Positions 53,136-63,872 of a DNA stretch of 64,000 bases are shown here, one piece after another. The notes beneath the pieces are model-generated. The model was not told where the DNA came from. It saw nothing but the letters and a program-made list of their open reading frames with translations, and ran no database searches. This DNA comes from Paramesorhizobium leguminum (GTDB lineage: Bacteria > Pseudomonadota > Alphaproteobacteria > Rhizobiales > Rhizobiaceae), in NCBI RefSeq assembly GCF_003217235.1, contig NZ_QJTF01000002.1, positions 1 through 64,000 on the forward strand. Direction: 5' to 3'. Positions within the stretch are counted from its first letter, which is position 1. Each line of letters starts with the position of its first letter. Both the position numbers and the translations under genes were made by a program.

Positions 53136-53984
53136 CTAAGCCACATTCGCCGGTCTTGGCATGGCGCGCGCCGCCGGGCGATGATCCTGAAGCTCGATGA
53201 CAGGCGCGAACCCGGCCTGCTCGCCGATGAGATGCGTCCATGAGATCAGCTCCATCGTTCCATCGAAATGCTCCGCCACCGCCGTGCAGCTTTCCACCCA
53301 GTCGCCGGTGTTGATATATTCGATCCCGTCGATCGTCTCGATGGTGGCGTGGTGGATATGCCCGCAGATGACGCCGTCTACCCCGGCGCGGCGCGCCTCC
53401 TCCGAGACGACATCCTGGAACGCGCCGATGAAATTGACCGCCTTCTTCACGCGGAACTTCGCCCATTGCGAAAACGACCAGTAGCGCAGGCCGAGCAGGC
53501 GGCGCACCTTGTTCATGACAGTGTTGAAGGCGATGGCCGCGTCATAGGCCCAGTCGCCCATATAGGCGATGAAGCGCGCATTGCGCACCACCACATCGAA
53601 TTGGTCGCCGTGGATGACGAGGAACTTGCGGCCATTGGCCGCCTCGTGCACGGTGCGGTCCATCACCTCGATACCGCCGAAATGCGTGCCCTGGAAATCG
53701 CGCAGGAATTCGTCGTGATTGCCGGCGATATAGATGATGGTTGCGCCCTTGCGGCTCTTGCGCAAAAGCTTCTGCACCACATCATTGTGCTCCTGCGGCC
53801 AATGCCAGTTGCGCCGCAGCCGCCAGCCGTCAACGATATCGCCGACGAGATAGATGGTGTCGGCATCGTGGAAGCGCAGAAAATCGAGAAGGAAATCCGC
53901 CTTCGCGCCCCTCGACCCCAGATGCACATCCGAGATGAAAAGCGTACGGTATTTCTTCGCTTCGTCGTCTGTATTCTTGCCCAT
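53136..53984 (-). CDS. LpxH-like metallophosphoesterase
   Basis: This 282-residue calcineurin-like phosphoesterase has the metal-site motifs SDVHLG (D19, H21), GDIVDGW, GNHDEF and the later CGHIHHATI. It resembles UDP-2,3-diacylglucosamine diphosphatase (LpxH-type), the third lipid A step, though in alphaproteobacteria LpxI often does this job, so the substrate could be another sugar-nucleotide lipid. The neighbouring GT4 gene supports an envelope lipid role. The start at ATG 53984 follows a basic-looking but unremarkable leader. Confidence 0.85.
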   Translation of the reverse strand: MGKNTDDEAKKYRTLFISDVHLGSRGAKADFLLDFLRFHDADTIYLVGDIVDGWRLRRNWHWPQEHNDVVQKLLRKSRKGATIIYIAGNHDEFLRDFQGTHFGGIEVMDRTVHEAANGRKFLVIHGDQFDVVVRNARFIAYMGDWAYDAAIAFNTVMNKVRRLLGLRYWSFSQWAKFRVKKAVNFIGAFQDVVSEEARRAGVDGVICGHIHHATIETIDGIEYINTGDWVESCTAVAEHFDGTMELISWTHLIGEQAGFAPVIELQDHRPAARAMPRPANVA

Positions 53985-54102
53985 CGCCGGCTCCGTCCGT
54001 CGTGTGATGGTCCTATTTTCGAGACGACTAAAAGCCGATTCATGTCACAAACGTATGACGGCAATGATTTGCGCGGCCTCGATGGCCCCCACGGGCAAAT
54101 GT

Positions 54103-55359
54103 TTACGACTTCAGTACCAACGTATCCCCGGCCGCCGAACTCCTTTTTTCCAAGGCGTAAGAGACGGCAAAAACACCCACTCCAAGCACCGACAAGGCCG
54201 CTCCGACATAGCCCGTGGCCGGATAACCGTAGCCATAGGTAATTACCAGACCGCCAAGCCAGGCTCCGAGGGCATTGGCGATATTGAAGGCCGAATGCAT
54301 CGAGGCGGCGGCGAGCGTCTGGCCGTCCCGCGCCACATCCATAAGGCGGGTCTGGATAGCCGGGCCCGCCGCGAACGTGCAGCCGACGAGGAACACGGCA
54401 AGCGACAACAAAATGGGGTTTTCCGCGGTCAGGGCGAAGAAGGTCATGACGGCGACATTGAACAGCAGCATGCCGAATATCGTGCCCATCAGCGAACGAT
54501 CGGCAAAGCGCGTGCCCACGAGATTGCCGGCATTCATGCCCAGACCGAACAGCGCCATGACGATCGGCACCGTTGCCACCGGCATCGCGGCCACTTCCGT
54601 CGCCGTTGCCGCGATATAGCTGAAGATCGAGAACATGCCGCCGAAGCCGGTCGCCGCCACGGCAAGGGTCAGCAGCACCTGCGGGTGGGTGAAGGCGGCA
54701 AGTTCGCGCAGGACCCCGGCGCGCTCATGAGTGGCGTCCCGTGGCAGATAGAGGAACAACAGGACGACGGTGAGGATGCCGACCCCGCCCACGGAGACGA
54801 ACATCACGCGCCAGTCGAGAAGCTGTCCGAAGAGCGCCATCGCCGGCGTGCCGACAAGGGTCGCGACGGTCAAGCCCAGCATCACATAGCCGACGGCCCG
54901 TGCGCGCTTGTCGAACGGCACCAGCGAAGCGGCCACCAGCGCGGCGACGCCGAAATAGGCGCCGTGCGGCAAGCCGGTGACAAATCGCAAGATAATGAAG
55001 CTCGAGAAAGACGGGGCGGTGGCGCTGAGAAGATTACCGGCGGCGAAGAGGCCCATGAGGACGAGCAGCAACGTCCGCCGCGACCGCCCTGCCCCCATCA
55101 TGGCGATGACGGGCGCGCCGACAACCACGCCGAGCGCATAGGCGCTGATGGCATGCCCCGCTTCCGGCACGCTGATCCCGAAGCCGCGCGCCACATCCGG
55201 CAGAAGGCCCATAATGGCGAATTCGCCCGTCCCGATTCCAAAACCGCCGCAAGCCAGCGCCAGAATGACAAGCGTGAGCTGAAAGGCGGTTAGTTGCGGC
55301 GGCGATTGTACGTCTAGGCTGGCGCTGGATGAACTGTTCACGGGATAGACCTGATTCAA
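54103..55359 (-). CDS. Major facilitator superfamily transporter (sugar efflux/AraJ type)
   Basis: The 418-residue protein has 12 predicted helices. The A-motif-like GRSRRTLLLVLMGLFAAGN follows helix 2, and the DHA1/AraJ-type GTGEFAIMGLLPDVARGFG marks helix 1, suggesting drug or sugar efflux. The N-terminal 25 residues are Ser/Gln-rich. The only in-frame start is a TTG at 55359 (a GTG six codons later is possible), and no convincing ribosome binding site is present. No regulator is adjacent. Confidence 0.88.
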   Translation of the reverse strand: MNQVYPVNSSSSASLDVQSPPQLTAFQLTLVILALACGGFGIGTGEFAIMGLLPDVARGFGISVPEAGHAISAYALGVVVGAPVIAMMGAGRSRRTLLLVLMGLFAAGNLLSATAPSFSSFIILRFVTGLPHGAYFGVAALVAASLVPFDKRARAVGYVMLGLTVATLVGTPAMALFGQLLDWRVMFVSVGGVGILTVVLLFLYLPRDATHERAGVLRELAAFTHPQVLLTLAVAATGFGGMFSIFSYIAATATEVAAMPVATVPIVMALFGLGMNAGNLVGTRFADRSLMGTIFGMLLFNVAVMTFFALTAENPILLSLAVFLVGCTFAAGPAIQTRLMDVARDGQTLAAASMHSAFNIANALGAWLGGLVITYGYGYPATGYVGAALSVLGVGVFAVSYALEKRSSAAGDTLVLKS

Positions 55360-55553
55360 AGCGGCGTGGATCCGATGGGATCGGATCGTGCGCGATAACG
55401 GCTGAGCGGGCGATTCCGCCTGGGTGGGCGGAACTCGCTATATACCCATTCGTCACCAGGCTGAAGCGTAGCCTGCGTTAATGAAGCGCGCGGGTTTGGA
55501 TTTGCAAAACGCCTTCTTTGGCCTATGAAAGCCCATCATAAGGAGTGGATGCC

Positions 55554-56330
55554 ATGGATCTGGGACTGAAAGGCCGAAAGGCCATCGTCTGCGCCTCGAG
55601 CAAAGGACTTGGCAAGGCCTGTGCCACGGCGCTCGCCGAAGCCGGATGCGATATCGTCGTCAATGGCCGCCATGTCGAGACGCTCGAAGCCACCGCGCAG
55701 GAACTCATGCGCGCCGGCGTCTCCGTCACCGCTGTTCTTGCCGATGTTTCCACCCCGGAAGGCCAGAAGGCCCTGCTCGCCGCCTGCCCGGAACCGGATA
55801 TCCTGGTCAATAACAACGGCGGGCCGCCCTTCCGCGATTTCCGCGAGCTCGACCGCCAGGCGATTCTCGATGGCGTGACGCAGAACATGGTCACGCCGAT
55901 CGAGTTGATCAAGGCAGTGCTGGATGGCATGGCCGCTCGTCGTTTCGGGCGCATCGTCAACATTACTTCAACCTCGGTCTACAAGCCGATCTCCGGCCTC
56001 GATCTTTCCTCTGGTGCGCGCGCAGGGCTCACCTCGTTCCTGGCTGGCGTCGCCCGGACGGTCGCCAAGGACAATGTGACGATCAACAATATCCTGCCCG
56101 GCATCTTCGATACGGACCGCATTCGCAGCGGCATCCGCTTCGGGGCGGAAAGGGCAGGAATAGAGCCGGAGAAGGAGACGGAAAGGCGCATGAGCGCAAT
56201 TCCCGCCGGTCGCTTCGGCGCGCCGGAGGAATTCGGGCAGGCTTGCGCGTTTCTCTGCTCCGCCCAAGCCGGTTATATAACCGGCCAGAATCTCATCATC
56301 GATGGCGGCGCCTACAACAGCGCCTTTTGA
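55554..56330 (+). CDS. Short-chain dehydrogenase/reductase
   Basis: This 258-residue SDR has the NADP site ASSKGLGKA at about 13-21 (a TGxxxGxG variant), NNNGGPP where NNAG is usual, and a catalytic-region sequence ITSTSVYKPISGLDLSSGARAGLTSFL in which the usual YxxxK is replaced by S-x-x-x-R-A. FabG-like end-motifs (ITGQNLIIDGG) are intact. The Tyr/Lys change is shared with a recognised 3-oxoacyl-ACP-reductase-like SDR subgroup. The ATG at 55554 follows AAGGAG by eight bases. It precedes maeB on the same strand. Confidence 0.86.
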   Translation: MDLGLKGRKAIVCASSKGLGKACATALAEAGCDIVVNGRHVETLEATAQELMRAGVSVTAVLADVSTPEGQKALLAACPEPDILVNNNGGPPFRDFRELDRQAILDGVTQNMVTPIELIKAVLDGMAARRFGRIVNITSTSVYKPISGLDLSSGARAGLTSFLAGVARTVAKDNVTINNILPGIFDTDRIRSGIRFGAERAGIEPEKETERRMSAIPAGRFGAPEEFGQACAFLCSAQAGYITGQNLIIDGGAYNSAF

Positions 56331-56346
56331 CCGGAAACAGTTCATC

Positions 56347-58647
56347 ATGACCAAGACCATAAAACCCGCCTTTTCCGATTTTGATGAAGCCGCGCTGTTC
56401 TTTCACCGCTATCCCACGCCCGGAAAGCTGGAAATCCAGCCGACGAAGCCGCTCGGCAACCAGCGCGATCTGGCGCTCGCCTACTCGCCCGGCGTCGCCG
56501 CGCCCTGCCTCGCCATCCATGCTGACCCTTCGACGGTCGCCGACTACACCGTGCGCGGCAATCTCGTCGCCGTCGTCTCCAACGGCACTGCCGTGCTCGG
56601 CCTCGGCAATATCGGGCCGCTGGCCTCCAAGCCGGTGATGGAAGGCAAGGCGGTTCTATTCAAGAAATTCGCCGATATCGACGTGTTCGACATCGAGATC
56701 GATGCCAACGAGATCGACCGCATCGTCGAAGTGGTGGCCGCCCTGGAGCCCACCTTCGGCGGCATCAATCTGGAAGACATCAAGGCGCCGGAATGCTTCG
56801 AGGTGGAGGAGCAGCTGCGCGCCCGCATGGCGATCCCGGTGTTCCATGACGATCAGCACGGCACGGCCATCATCGTGGCGGCGGCGATCCTCAATGGGCT
56901 GGAACTGGCCGGCAAGGACATTGCCTCGGCCAAGATCGTCGCGTCCGGCGCCGGCGCGGCGGCGCTCGCCTGCCTCAATCTGCTGGTGACGCTCGGCGCT
57001 AGGCGCGAGAACATCTGGGTCTGCGATATCGAGGGCGTGGTCTATGAGGGCCGCACCGCGCTGATGGACCGCTGGAAATCGGTCTACGCGCAGAAAACCG
57101 ATGCGCGGACGCTCGCCGATATCATCCCCGGCGCCGATGTTTTCCTCGGCCTTTCCGCCGCCGGCGTGCTGAAGCCTGAACTGCTGCAACAGATGGCCCC
57201 GCAGCCGCTCATCATGGCGCTCGCCAACCCGACGCCCGAGATCATGCCGGAAATGGCCCGCCGCGCCCGTCCCGACGCAATGATCTGCACCGGGCGCTCC
57301 GATTATCCCAATCAGGTCAACAACGTCCTCTGCTTCCCCTATATCTTCCGCGGCGCGCTCGATGTCGGCGCCACGGCAATCAACGAGGAAATGAAGATGG
57401 CCGCCGTCAAGGCCATCGCCGCGCTGGCCCGCGAGGAGCCGTCCGACGTCGCCGCGCGCGCCTATTCCGGCGAGACGCCGACCTTCGGTCCTGATTATCT
57501 CATCCCCTCGCCTTTCGACCAGCGGCTTATCCTGCGCATCGCGCCCGCTGTTGCCAGGGCCGCGATGGAAACCGGCGTCGCCATGCGGCCCATCGAGGAT
57601 ATGGAAGCCTATCTCGACCGGCTGAACCGCTTCGTCTTCCGCTCAGGCCTCGTCATGAAGCCCGTCTTCACCGCCGCACGTAGCGCGGAGAAGAAGCGCG
57701 TCATCTATGCCGATGGCGAAGACGAGCGCGTGCTCCGTGCCGCCCAGGTGGTGCTTGAGGAAGGCATCGCCATTCCGACACTGATCGGCCGCCCGCAAGT
57801 GGTTGAAACCCGGCTCAAGCGCTACGGCCTGAAAATCCGCGCCGGCGAGGATTTCGAACTTATCAATCCCGAGGATGACCGGCGCTATCGCGATTATGTC
57901 GACCTTTACCTGAAATTCGCCGGGCGGCATGGCGTGACGCCCGATACCGCGCGAACGATCGTGCGTACCAATTCAACCGCCATCGCCGCGCTCGCCGTCA
58001 TGCGCGACGAGGCCGACGCCATGATCTGCGGGCTGCAGGGCCGCTTCGAGCGTCATCTGCGCCTGGTGGGCCAGATCATCGGCAAAGCGCCGGGCTTGCG
58101 CGATTTCTCGGCGCTCAGCCTCCTCATATCGCAGCGCGGCACGCTCTTCATGACCGATACCTATGTCAGCGTCGATCCGGACGCAGAGGATATCGCCGAG
58201 ATGACGCTCCTCGCCGCCAATGAAATCCGCCGCTTCGGCATCGAGCCGAAGGCCGCGCTGCTTTCGCATTCCAATTTCGGCTCCAAGGATTCCGAAAGCG
58301 CCGAAAAGATGCGCCGCGCCACCGCCATCCTTGGCGATCGCGATCCAGGCCTCGAGGTCGATGGCGAGATGCATGGCGACGCGGCGCTGAGCCAAGCATT
58401 GCGCGACCGCGCCTTCCCCGCCTCACGATTGAAAGGAGAGGCCAATCTCCTTGTGTTCCCCAATCTCGACGCGGCCAACATCACGCTGACTGTGGTGAAA
58501 AGCGTCACCGACGCGCTGCATGTCGGCCCGATCCTGCTCGGCGCGGCAAGGCCGGCCCATATTCTCACGCCATCGGTTACCTCGCGCGGCATCGTCAATA
58601 TGACGGCGCTGGCAGTGGTGGAGGCTTCGCAGAAATTGGGTGCTTGA
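56347..58647 (+). CDS. maeB: NADP-dependent malic enzyme with C-terminal phosphotransacetylase-like domain
   Basis: MaeB converts malate to pyruvate, making NADPH. The 766-residue fusion has the malic enzyme domain at 1-410 ([44 protein letters not shown]) and a PTA-like regulatory domain at 430-766 ([33 protein letters not shown]), the normal architecture for this class. The ATG at 56347 gives [21 protein letters not shown]; an upstream frame extension is ignored. A long palindrome follows the stop. Confidence 0.97.
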   Translation: MTKTIKPAFSDFDEAALFFHRYPTPGKLEIQPTKPLGNQRDLALAYSPGVAAPCLAIHADPSTVADYTVRGNLVAVVSNGTAVLGLGNIGPLASKPVMEGKAVLFKKFADIDVFDIEIDANEIDRIVEVVAALEPTFGGINLEDIKAPECFEVEEQLRARMAIPVFHDDQHGTAIIVAAAILNGLELAGKDIASAKIVASGAGAAALACLNLLVTLGARRENIWVCDIEGVVYEGRTALMDRWKSVYAQKTDARTLADIIPGADVFLGLSAAGVLKPELLQQMAPQPLIMALANPTPEIMPEMARRARPDAMICTGRSDYPNQVNNVLCFPYIFRGALDVGATAINEEMKMAAVKAIAALAREEPSDVAARAYSGETPTFGPDYLIPSPFDQRLILRIAPAVARAAMETGVAMRPIEDMEAYLDRLNRFVFRSGLVMKPVFTAARSAEKKRVIYADGEDERVLRAAQVVLEEGIAIPTLIGRPQVVETRLKRYGLKIRAGEDFELINPEDDRRYRDYVDLYLKFAGRHGVTPDTARTIVRTNSTAIAALAVMRDEADAMICGLQGRFERHLRLVGQIIGKAPGLRDFSALSLLISQRGTLFMTDTYVSVDPDAEDIAEMTLLAANEIRRFGIEPKAALLSHSNFGSKDSESAEKMRRATAILGDRDPGLEVDGEMHGDAALSQALRDRAFPASRLKGEANLLVFPNLDAANITLTVVKSVTDALHVGPILLGAARPAHILTPSVTSRGIVNMTALAVVEASQKLGA

Positions 58648-58658
58648 GCGTTCCATGG

Positions 58659-58688
58659 CCCTCTGGCCTTCCTAGGAAGGCCAGAGGG
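58659..58688. terminator. 30-base perfect palindrome after maeB
   Basis: CCCTCTGGCCTTCCT meets AGGAAGGCCAGAGGG with no loop spacer, giving a 15-bp stem if extruded with a tight turn. It lies 12 bases after the maeB stop. No T-run follows, only TAAATATT, so termination strength is uncertain. Confidence 0.6.
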
Positions 58689-58696
58689 AGTAAATA

Positions 58697-58858
58697 TTAC
58701 ATTGAATTAATCTTACTGCATATAATAGCCATTACTCCGGTAGATTCTGTCGTTACATAGGCATTTCCGTATTCGTCAAATGCCGTGCAAAGAGCAAGGG
58801 ATGGTACGGGGATAGTACCTCGTGTTTTATTATACGCTGTATCAATGTTGTGGAGGTA
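58697..58858 (-). pseudogene. Possible gene remnant (beta-propeller-like tail)
   Basis: A minus-strand open frame without a start codon encodes about 53 residues ending at TAA 58697-58699. It includes IDTAYNKTRGTIPV and FDEYGNAYVTTESTGVM, which read like one strand-turn-strand unit of a YncE- or SMP-type beta-propeller. An in-frame TGA cuts it off upstream. The AT-rich DNA around it has no other gene, so this is probably the 3' stub of a decayed gene. Confidence 0.45.
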
Positions 58859-59084
58859 TCACAGCGGCTGGAGGCTTGAGTTTATAAGCGTCGGCAAAAA
58901 CGCTACTCATTATCGGACTTGGCACCGAGAATGACGACCAGAAAGCTCTCAGCCGCAAATAATTATAAATACTTCATTCAATATTATTCAGAAATACTTA
59001 ACGAAAAAACTTGAAATTAACCAATTGTTAACCGTTTAAATTTACGCTTTACTATGTCGATATTGCTTAGGCAGGGTGGCGGAT
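58859..59084. other. AT-rich intergenic region upstream of the DUF2865 gene
   Basis: AT-rich DNA with no convincing gene lies here. Another short minus-strand frame with an ATG near 58909 (MSSVFADAYKLKPPAAV) may be part of the same decayed gene as the stub at 58697-58858. The promoter of the rightward gene must be here. Confidence 0.4.
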
Positions 59085-60461
59085 ATGATGACCAGATTTT
59101 TACTCTTGATTGCGGTGGCTTTTCTGGGCATCGGCTCCGTTGCCGCATCGACACGAGAAGGCGCGGCGGCCTCCGCCATATGCTCCAAATTGCATCGGCA
59201 ATTGGCTTCCCTCTCCAGCAACCGCAGCCGCTCCGTTTCCCGCGCCCCGGAGGTCAGGCAGTTGCAGGGCGAGCTGGCCACCGCGCGGGCATGGGCGCGG
59301 CAGGAAAATTGCCTCCGCGGGCTGTTCCGGCGCCCCTCCTATTCGCCGCAATGCATGAGTCTCAACAACGATATCGCGCGGCTCCAGGCCGAAATCGCCC
59401 AGGCGAAGCAGGCGGCGCGATATAGCCCTGCCGGATCGCCGGCAGAGCGACGGCAGGTGCTTGCGGCGCTCGCGAACTATGATTGCGATGCAACCCCGCA
59501 GCGCTCCGTCGGACTCTTCACCCGGCTTTTCAACCAAAGGCAAGCCAGGGAAGAGGCCTCCTACTCCGATACGGCCTATGCGCCGGTCACGCGGCAAAGA
59601 AGCAACGCCGCTATCCGCCTGAAAAAGGAACGTGAGCAAGAGCGCATCCGCTCGCAAACGAGAGCACGGATTGATCGTGAGCGTGAACGGGAGAGAGATC
59701 GGCTGGTTGAGCGCGAGCGCGACAGAAACCGCGAAAGAGACAGAGAGCGGGTGGTGGAGCGCGACGCCGAGCCCGTGAGCCGGCGCATTGAAAAGATTGC
59801 CGCGATCAGTGAGAGCGTGTCGCCCCTCAAGAACTTGAACGTCAAAGGTGGCCTGCGCACCCTCTGCGTACGCACCTGCGACGGCTATTATTTCCCCATA
59901 TCCTTTTCAACGGACCGCAAATTCTTCGCTCGTGACGAGAGTTCCTGCTCCGCCATGTGTCCGGGCACCGAGACAAAACTCTACTATCACAATGTGAGGG
60001 ACGAGGATTCGGAAGATATGCTATCCGCCGCTACCAATACCCCCTATGCGGATCTGCCGACGGCGTTCAATTATCGCAAGCTGAAGGCGACCCCGGGCTG
60101 CAGCTGCCAGGCCGCCGCGCCGCAGAGCCAGCCCGTCGCGGGGACGAATAAATTCACCCCGATCCCGAATGGTAGTAGTGCTATGCCTAGCGAAACACGC
60201 GAAAAGGACGATGCGGCCTCCGCCAAGACGTCCGTCTTCATCGGCATCCCACGCCGGCGGCCTGATCCCGCCGCCGATCCGGAAACGATGCTCAACACCG
60301 AGGGCGGCCTCAACCGGGACGATCTGATAAGGCTGACGGACAAGGATGCCGCCATGGCCAACTCCGCAGGGGCGAAGGTCAGGGTCGTCGGGCCAAAATT
60401 CTTTCCCGACCAGCAAGAGGCAAAAGGTCTGCGAGTTCCGGGCCCGAATGAAGCCCGGTAA
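59085..60461 (+). CDS. DUF2865 secreted protein with charged Arg/Glu repeat
   Basis: The protein has about 458 residues and starts with a signal peptide ([21 protein letters not shown]). Residues 25-150 are helical with conserved cysteines ([10 protein letters not shown] and [11 protein letters not shown]). Residues 180-230 are an extreme run of alternating Arg and Glu/Asp (for example REREREWD-like units). The DUF2865 core follows ([19 protein letters not shown], then SCSAMCPG and GCSCQAAAP), with paired cysteines. Members are periplasmic or surface proteins of Rhizobiales with unknown function. The 3' end overlaps gltX on the other strand by 83 bases. Confidence 0.88.
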   Translation: MMTRFLLLIAVAFLGIGSVAASTREGAAASAICSKLHRQLASLSSNRSRSVSRAPEVRQLQGELATARAWARQENCLRGLFRRPSYSPQCMSLNNDIARLQAEIAQAKQAARYSPAGSPAERRQVLAALANYDCDATPQRSVGLFTRLFNQRQAREEASYSDTAYAPVTRQRSNAAIRLKKEREQERIRSQTRARIDRERERERDRLVERERDRNRERDRERVVERDAEPVSRRIEKIAAISESVSPLKNLNVKGGLRTLCVRTCDGYYFPISFSTDRKFFARDESSCSAMCPGTETKLYYHNVRDEDSEDMLSAATNTPYADLPTAFNYRKLKATPGCSCQAAAPQSQPVAGTNKFTPIPNGSSAMPSETREKDDAASAKTSVFIGIPRRRPDPAADPETMLNTEGGLNRDDLIRLTDKDAAMANSAGAKVRVVGPKFFPDQQEAKGLRVPGPNEAR

Positions 60462-61752
60462 GCGCGAGACGGAGCGGCATGAACAGCGCCTTGCCCTTGC
60501 GTCCCGTCGCTTCCTTCACGGCGTCGGTCCAGATTTTCCAGGTCTCGCGATCCCACGGCTCCGGCGGCAGGAGATCGAAAGCCTGCCGCACGAAGGTGAG
60601 ATCTTCCGGGGTAAGGTCCGGTGCCGATTGAGCGCCCTCGTTGACGATCCGCCACCATGCCGCTGCGTCGTTGACATGGGTGAGATTGCCGCGCACGGCG
60701 AGCCAGAACGCCTCTGCTTTCTCCCCCTCTATGCCAAGCGCCGCAAGACGATCCCTCACCGCCTCGAAAGGCAGCGCATGGATGAGCGCGCGGTTGAGCG
60801 TATCGAGCTCGGCCGGATCGAATTTCGCCGATGATTTTGATGTCGCCGCCGGGTCGAAATGCGTGGCCAAGGCTGCCATGTCAGGCGCGGCGATGACATT
60901 CTCCGAAGTGCCGATCAGCACCGCCAGCGAGGCGATCGCCATCGGCTCGTAGCCGGCTTCGCGTAAGGAGCCGACCGAAAGCGCGCCGCTGCGCTTGGAA
61001 AGCCCCTCGCCCGAGATCGTCGTCAGCAGATTATGATGTCCGAACGCCGGCGGCTCCGCGCCCAGCGCCCGGAACAACGCGATCTGCGCGCCGGTATTGG
61101 TGACATGGTCGTCGCCGCGAATGATATGCGTGACGCTTAAGTCAATATCGTCGGCGACGGACGGCAGCGTATAAAGATACGTCCCGTCCTCGCGCACCAG
61201 CACGGGATCGGACATCGATGCGAGATCGACAGTCTGCGGCCCGCGCACCAGATCGTCCCAATGCACCTCGGTGCGCTCAGGCGAGAATGGATCGTCCTTG
61301 AAATTAGGCAACAGAAACCGCCAATGCGGCTTGCGCCCTTCCGCCTCGAGCGCCGCCCGGTCTGCATCTGTCAGCTTCAGCGCCTCGCGCCCATAGACCG
61401 GCGGCAACCGCCGCGTCAGCCGCAGCTTGCGCCGGCGCTCCAACTCCTCCGCCGTCTCGTAAGCCGGATAAAGCAGCCCGGCCCGCTTTAGCTTTTCCAC
61501 CGCCGCATCATAGATGGCGAACCGCTTGGACTGTTGTTCCACCCGGTCAGGCTTTACGCCCAACCAGTCGAGATCGGTGGCAATCGCCTCGGCATATTCG
61601 GCTTTCGAGCGCTCGACATCCGTATCGTCGAAACGCAGGATGAACCGCCCGTCATTCTTCAATGCAAACAACCAGTTGAACAAGGCAGTTCGCGTATTGC
61701 CGATATGGATATAGCCCGTCGGAGACGGGGCGAAACGCACGGTGACGGTCAT
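60379..61752 (-). CDS. gltX: Glutamyl-tRNA synthetase
   Basis: GluRS charges tRNA-Glu and, in non-discriminating forms, also tRNA-Gln. The 457-residue protein has the class I HIGH motif in [10 protein letters not shown] and the KMSKS counterpart GEGLSKRSG at about 240. Many Hyphomicrobiales have two GltX genes; the compact length and the LSKRSG form resemble the second one. It lies 13 bases downstream of nadE on the same strand and shares 83 bases of its 3' end with the convergent DUF2865 gene. Confidence 0.95.
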   Translation of the reverse strand: MTVTVRFAPSPTGYIHIGNTRTALFNWLFALKNDGRFILRFDDTDVERSKAEYAEAIATDLDWLGVKPDRVEQQSKRFAIYDAAVEKLKRAGLLYPAYETAEELERRRKLRLTRRLPPVYGREALKLTDADRAALEAEGRKPHWRFLLPNFKDDPFSPERTEVHWDDLVRGPQTVDLASMSDPVLVREDGTYLYTLPSVADDIDLSVTHIIRGDDHVTNTGAQIALFRALGAEPPAFGHHNLLTTISGEGLSKRSGALSVGSLREAGYEPMAIASLAVLIGTSENVIAAPDMAALATHFDPAATSKSSAKFDPAELDTLNRALIHALPFEAVRDRLAALGIEGEKAEAFWLAVRGNLTHVNDAAAWWRIVNEGAQSAPDLTPEDLTFVRQAFDLLPPEPWDRETWKIWTDAVKEATGRKGKALFMPLRLALTGLHSGPELADLLPLAGRERILARRP

Positions 61753-61765
61753 TGGTATTCCTGGA

Positions 61766-63448
61766 CTATGCTCGATCTCTAAATCGATTGGTGATGGGAT
61801 AACGGCGATCCCGCCCGAAATTCTTCTTGGTGATCTTCACACCCGGCGCCGATTGCCGGCGCTTGTATTCGGCGAGATAAAGCAAGTGCTCGATGCGGCG
61901 CACCAGAGCGGGCTCATGTCCACGCGCCGCGATCTCATTGACGCCCATCTCGTTCTCCACCAGGCATTCGAGAATATCGTCCAGCACGGGATAAGGCGGC
62001 AGCGAATCCTGGTCCGTCTGGTTCTCCCGCAATTCCGCCGATGGCGCCTTGTCGATGATGTTCTGCGGAATGACCACGCCGGAGGGGCCAAGCGCCATCG
62101 GCGGCACATGGCTGTTGCGCCAGGCTGCAAGCGCATAAACCTGCATTTTATAGAGATCCTTGATCGGGTTGAAGCCGCCGTTCATGTCGCCATAAAGCGT
62201 GGCGTAGCCCACCGACATTTCGGATTTGTTGCCCGTGGTCACAACCATGGAGCCGAACTTGTTGGAGATCGCCATCAGCAGCGTTCCGCGCGCGCGGCTT
62301 TGCAAATTCTCTTCGGTCGTATCCTCGCTCAATCCCTCGAACAGAGGCGCGAGCGCATGCCTGAAGCCTTCCACCGGCTCATGGATCGGCACGATATCAT
62401 AGCGGCAGCCCAGCGCGCGGGCACAATCCTCCGCGTCTTTAAGCGAATCCTTGGACGTATAGCGGTACGGCATCATCACGGCGCGCACCCGCTCCTCACC
62501 CAGCGCATCCACGGCCAGCGCCGCGCACAGCGCCGAATCGATGCCGCCGGAAAGGCCAAGAACGACATTTTTAAAGCCGTTCTTGTTCACATAGTCGCGC
62601 AGGCCCAGCATGCAGGCGTGATAATCGGCTTCTTCCGTTTCGGGAATTCTCGCCATCGGCCCATCGAAGCAGACCCAGCCATCGGGCTCCCGCTTCCAAG
62701 GAATAGCGGCCAGTTGCGCCTCGAACTCGGACATCTGGAAGGCGAGCGACTTGTCGGCATTGATGCCGAAGGAAGCGCCGTCGAAGATCAGCTCGTCTTG
62801 CCCGCCCACCTGATTGGCGAAGATGAGCGGCAGGCCCGTTTCGATCACCTGGCGTATCGCCACTTGGTGGCGCACATCCACCTTGCCACGATAATAGGGC
62901 GAACCGTTGGGCACGAGCAGGATTTCCGCGCCGCTTTCGCAGAGCGTCTCGCAGACGCCGAGATCGCCCCAGATATCTTCGCAGATCGGAATTCCGAGCC
63001 GCACCCCGCGGAAATTCACCGGTCCCAGCATCGGGCCCGCCACGAAAACCCGCTTTTCGTCGAACTCGCCATAATTCGGCAAATCCTGCTTGAAGCGTTC
63101 GGCAATCACCTCGCCGCCATCGAGCACCATCACCGAATTATGCAGCCCCGTATCGCGCTTCAGCGGCGTACCGATGATGACGCCCGGTCCGCCATCGGCT
63201 GTATCGGCCGCGAATTCGCGCACTGCCTTCTCGCAAGCCGCAGTGAATGATGGCCTCAGCACCAGATCTTCCGGCGGATAGCCGGAGATGAAAAGCTCGG
63301 TGAAGAGGACGACATCCGCCCCCTGCCGCGCCGCATCGGCGCGCGCCTCCCGCGCTTTGGCGAGATTGGCGTCTACGTCACCCAGCACGGGATTGAGCTG
63401 GGCTATCGCAATGCGCAGAGTGTCGGGTGCGAATGTCTTTTTGGTCAT
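61766..63448 (-). CDS. nadE: NAD+ synthase, glutamine-hydrolysing
   Basis: This enzyme makes NAD+ from deamido-NAD+, using its own glutaminase domain to supply ammonia. Residues 10-265 are a nitrilase-type domain with [10 protein letters not shown] and the catalytic Cys in [10 protein letters not shown]. Residues 290-560 form the synthetase domain with the P-loop [10 protein letters not shown]. The length, about 560 residues, is normal. ATG 63448 is preferred over a TTG two codons earlier. It leads gltX in a two-gene operon, an order usual for this group. Confidence 0.96.
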   Translation of the reverse strand: MTKKTFAPDTLRIAIAQLNPVLGDVDANLAKAREARADAARQGADVVLFTELFISGYPPEDLVLRPSFTAACEKAVREFAADTADGGPGVIIGTPLKRDTGLHNSVMVLDGGEVIAERFKQDLPNYGEFDEKRVFVAGPMLGPVNFRGVRLGIPICEDIWGDLGVCETLCESGAEILLVPNGSPYYRGKVDVRHQVAIRQVIETGLPLIFANQVGGQDELIFDGASFGINADKSLAFQMSEFEAQLAAIPWKREPDGWVCFDGPMARIPETEEADYHACMLGLRDYVNKNGFKNVVLGLSGGIDSALCAALAVDALGEERVRAVMMPYRYTSKDSLKDAEDCARALGCRYDIVPIHEPVEGFRHALAPLFEGLSEDTTEENLQSRARGTLLMAISNKFGSMVVTTGNKSEMSVGYATLYGDMNGGFNPIKDLYKMQVYALAAWRNSHVPPMALGPSGVVIPQNIIDKAPSAELRENQTDQDSLPPYPVLDDILECLVENEMGVNEIAARGHEPALVRRIEHLLYLAEYKRRQSAPGVKITKKNFGRDRRYPITNRFRDRA

Positions 63449-63490
63449 GGGCAAGCTTTACCGTGCGGGTTGAAGAGTCGCAATCCAAGC

Positions 63491-63841
63491 TTATTGATAT
63501 ATAGCGATGAATAGCGCGTAACCCCACACCCCGGCTGCCAGAATGATGGAGATCAACACCGCGAGCGAGCCGCAATCCTTGGCGATCTGGATATCCCTGT
63601 GAAATTCGCGCGAGAGGGCGTTGCAGGCCGCCTCGATGCCGGTGTTGAGCACCTCGATCATGATCAGAAACAGGATCGCCCCGATCATGGCCAGGAACAT
63701 CGGCGCGTTCGGCGCGAGATAGAGCGCGACGGGTATCGAGACGACGAACAGCGCCAGCTCCTGCTGCACCGCCTTTTCATGCCGCGCCAGCCACTTGAGC
63801 GCCCGCATCGAGTTAATGAACGCCAGCCAGATGCGCTCCAT
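63491..63841 (-). CDS. dgkA: Diacylglycerol kinase, prokaryotic type
   Basis: The 116-residue protein has three predicted helices and the DgkA signature EVLNTGIEAACNAL. It phosphorylates diacylglycerol, recycling it to phosphatidic acid. The length, the ALKWLARHEKAVQQEL lead-in and the conserved Glu/Asn residues support the call. It lies 42 bases from the nadE start, probably under separate control. Confidence 0.94.
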   Translation of the reverse strand: MERIWLAFINSMRALKWLARHEKAVQQELALFVVSIPVALYLAPNAPMFLAMIGAILFLIMIEVLNTGIEAACNALSREFHRDIQIAKDCGSLAVLISIILAAGVWGYALFIAIYQ

Positions 63842-63872
63842 GAACGATTCCCCCGAAAGACTAGGGGATAAG

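Noticed and set aside
53854-55293. A 479-codon plus-strand frame
   Set aside because: It lies opposite the MFS transporter and phosphoesterase genes and reads as a His/Arg/Gly-rich shadow.
61742-63250. A 502-codon open frame on the plus strand
   Set aside because: It is antisense to nadE, which is intact with P-loop and nitrilase motifs. The His/Arg-rich composition is typical of a shadow.
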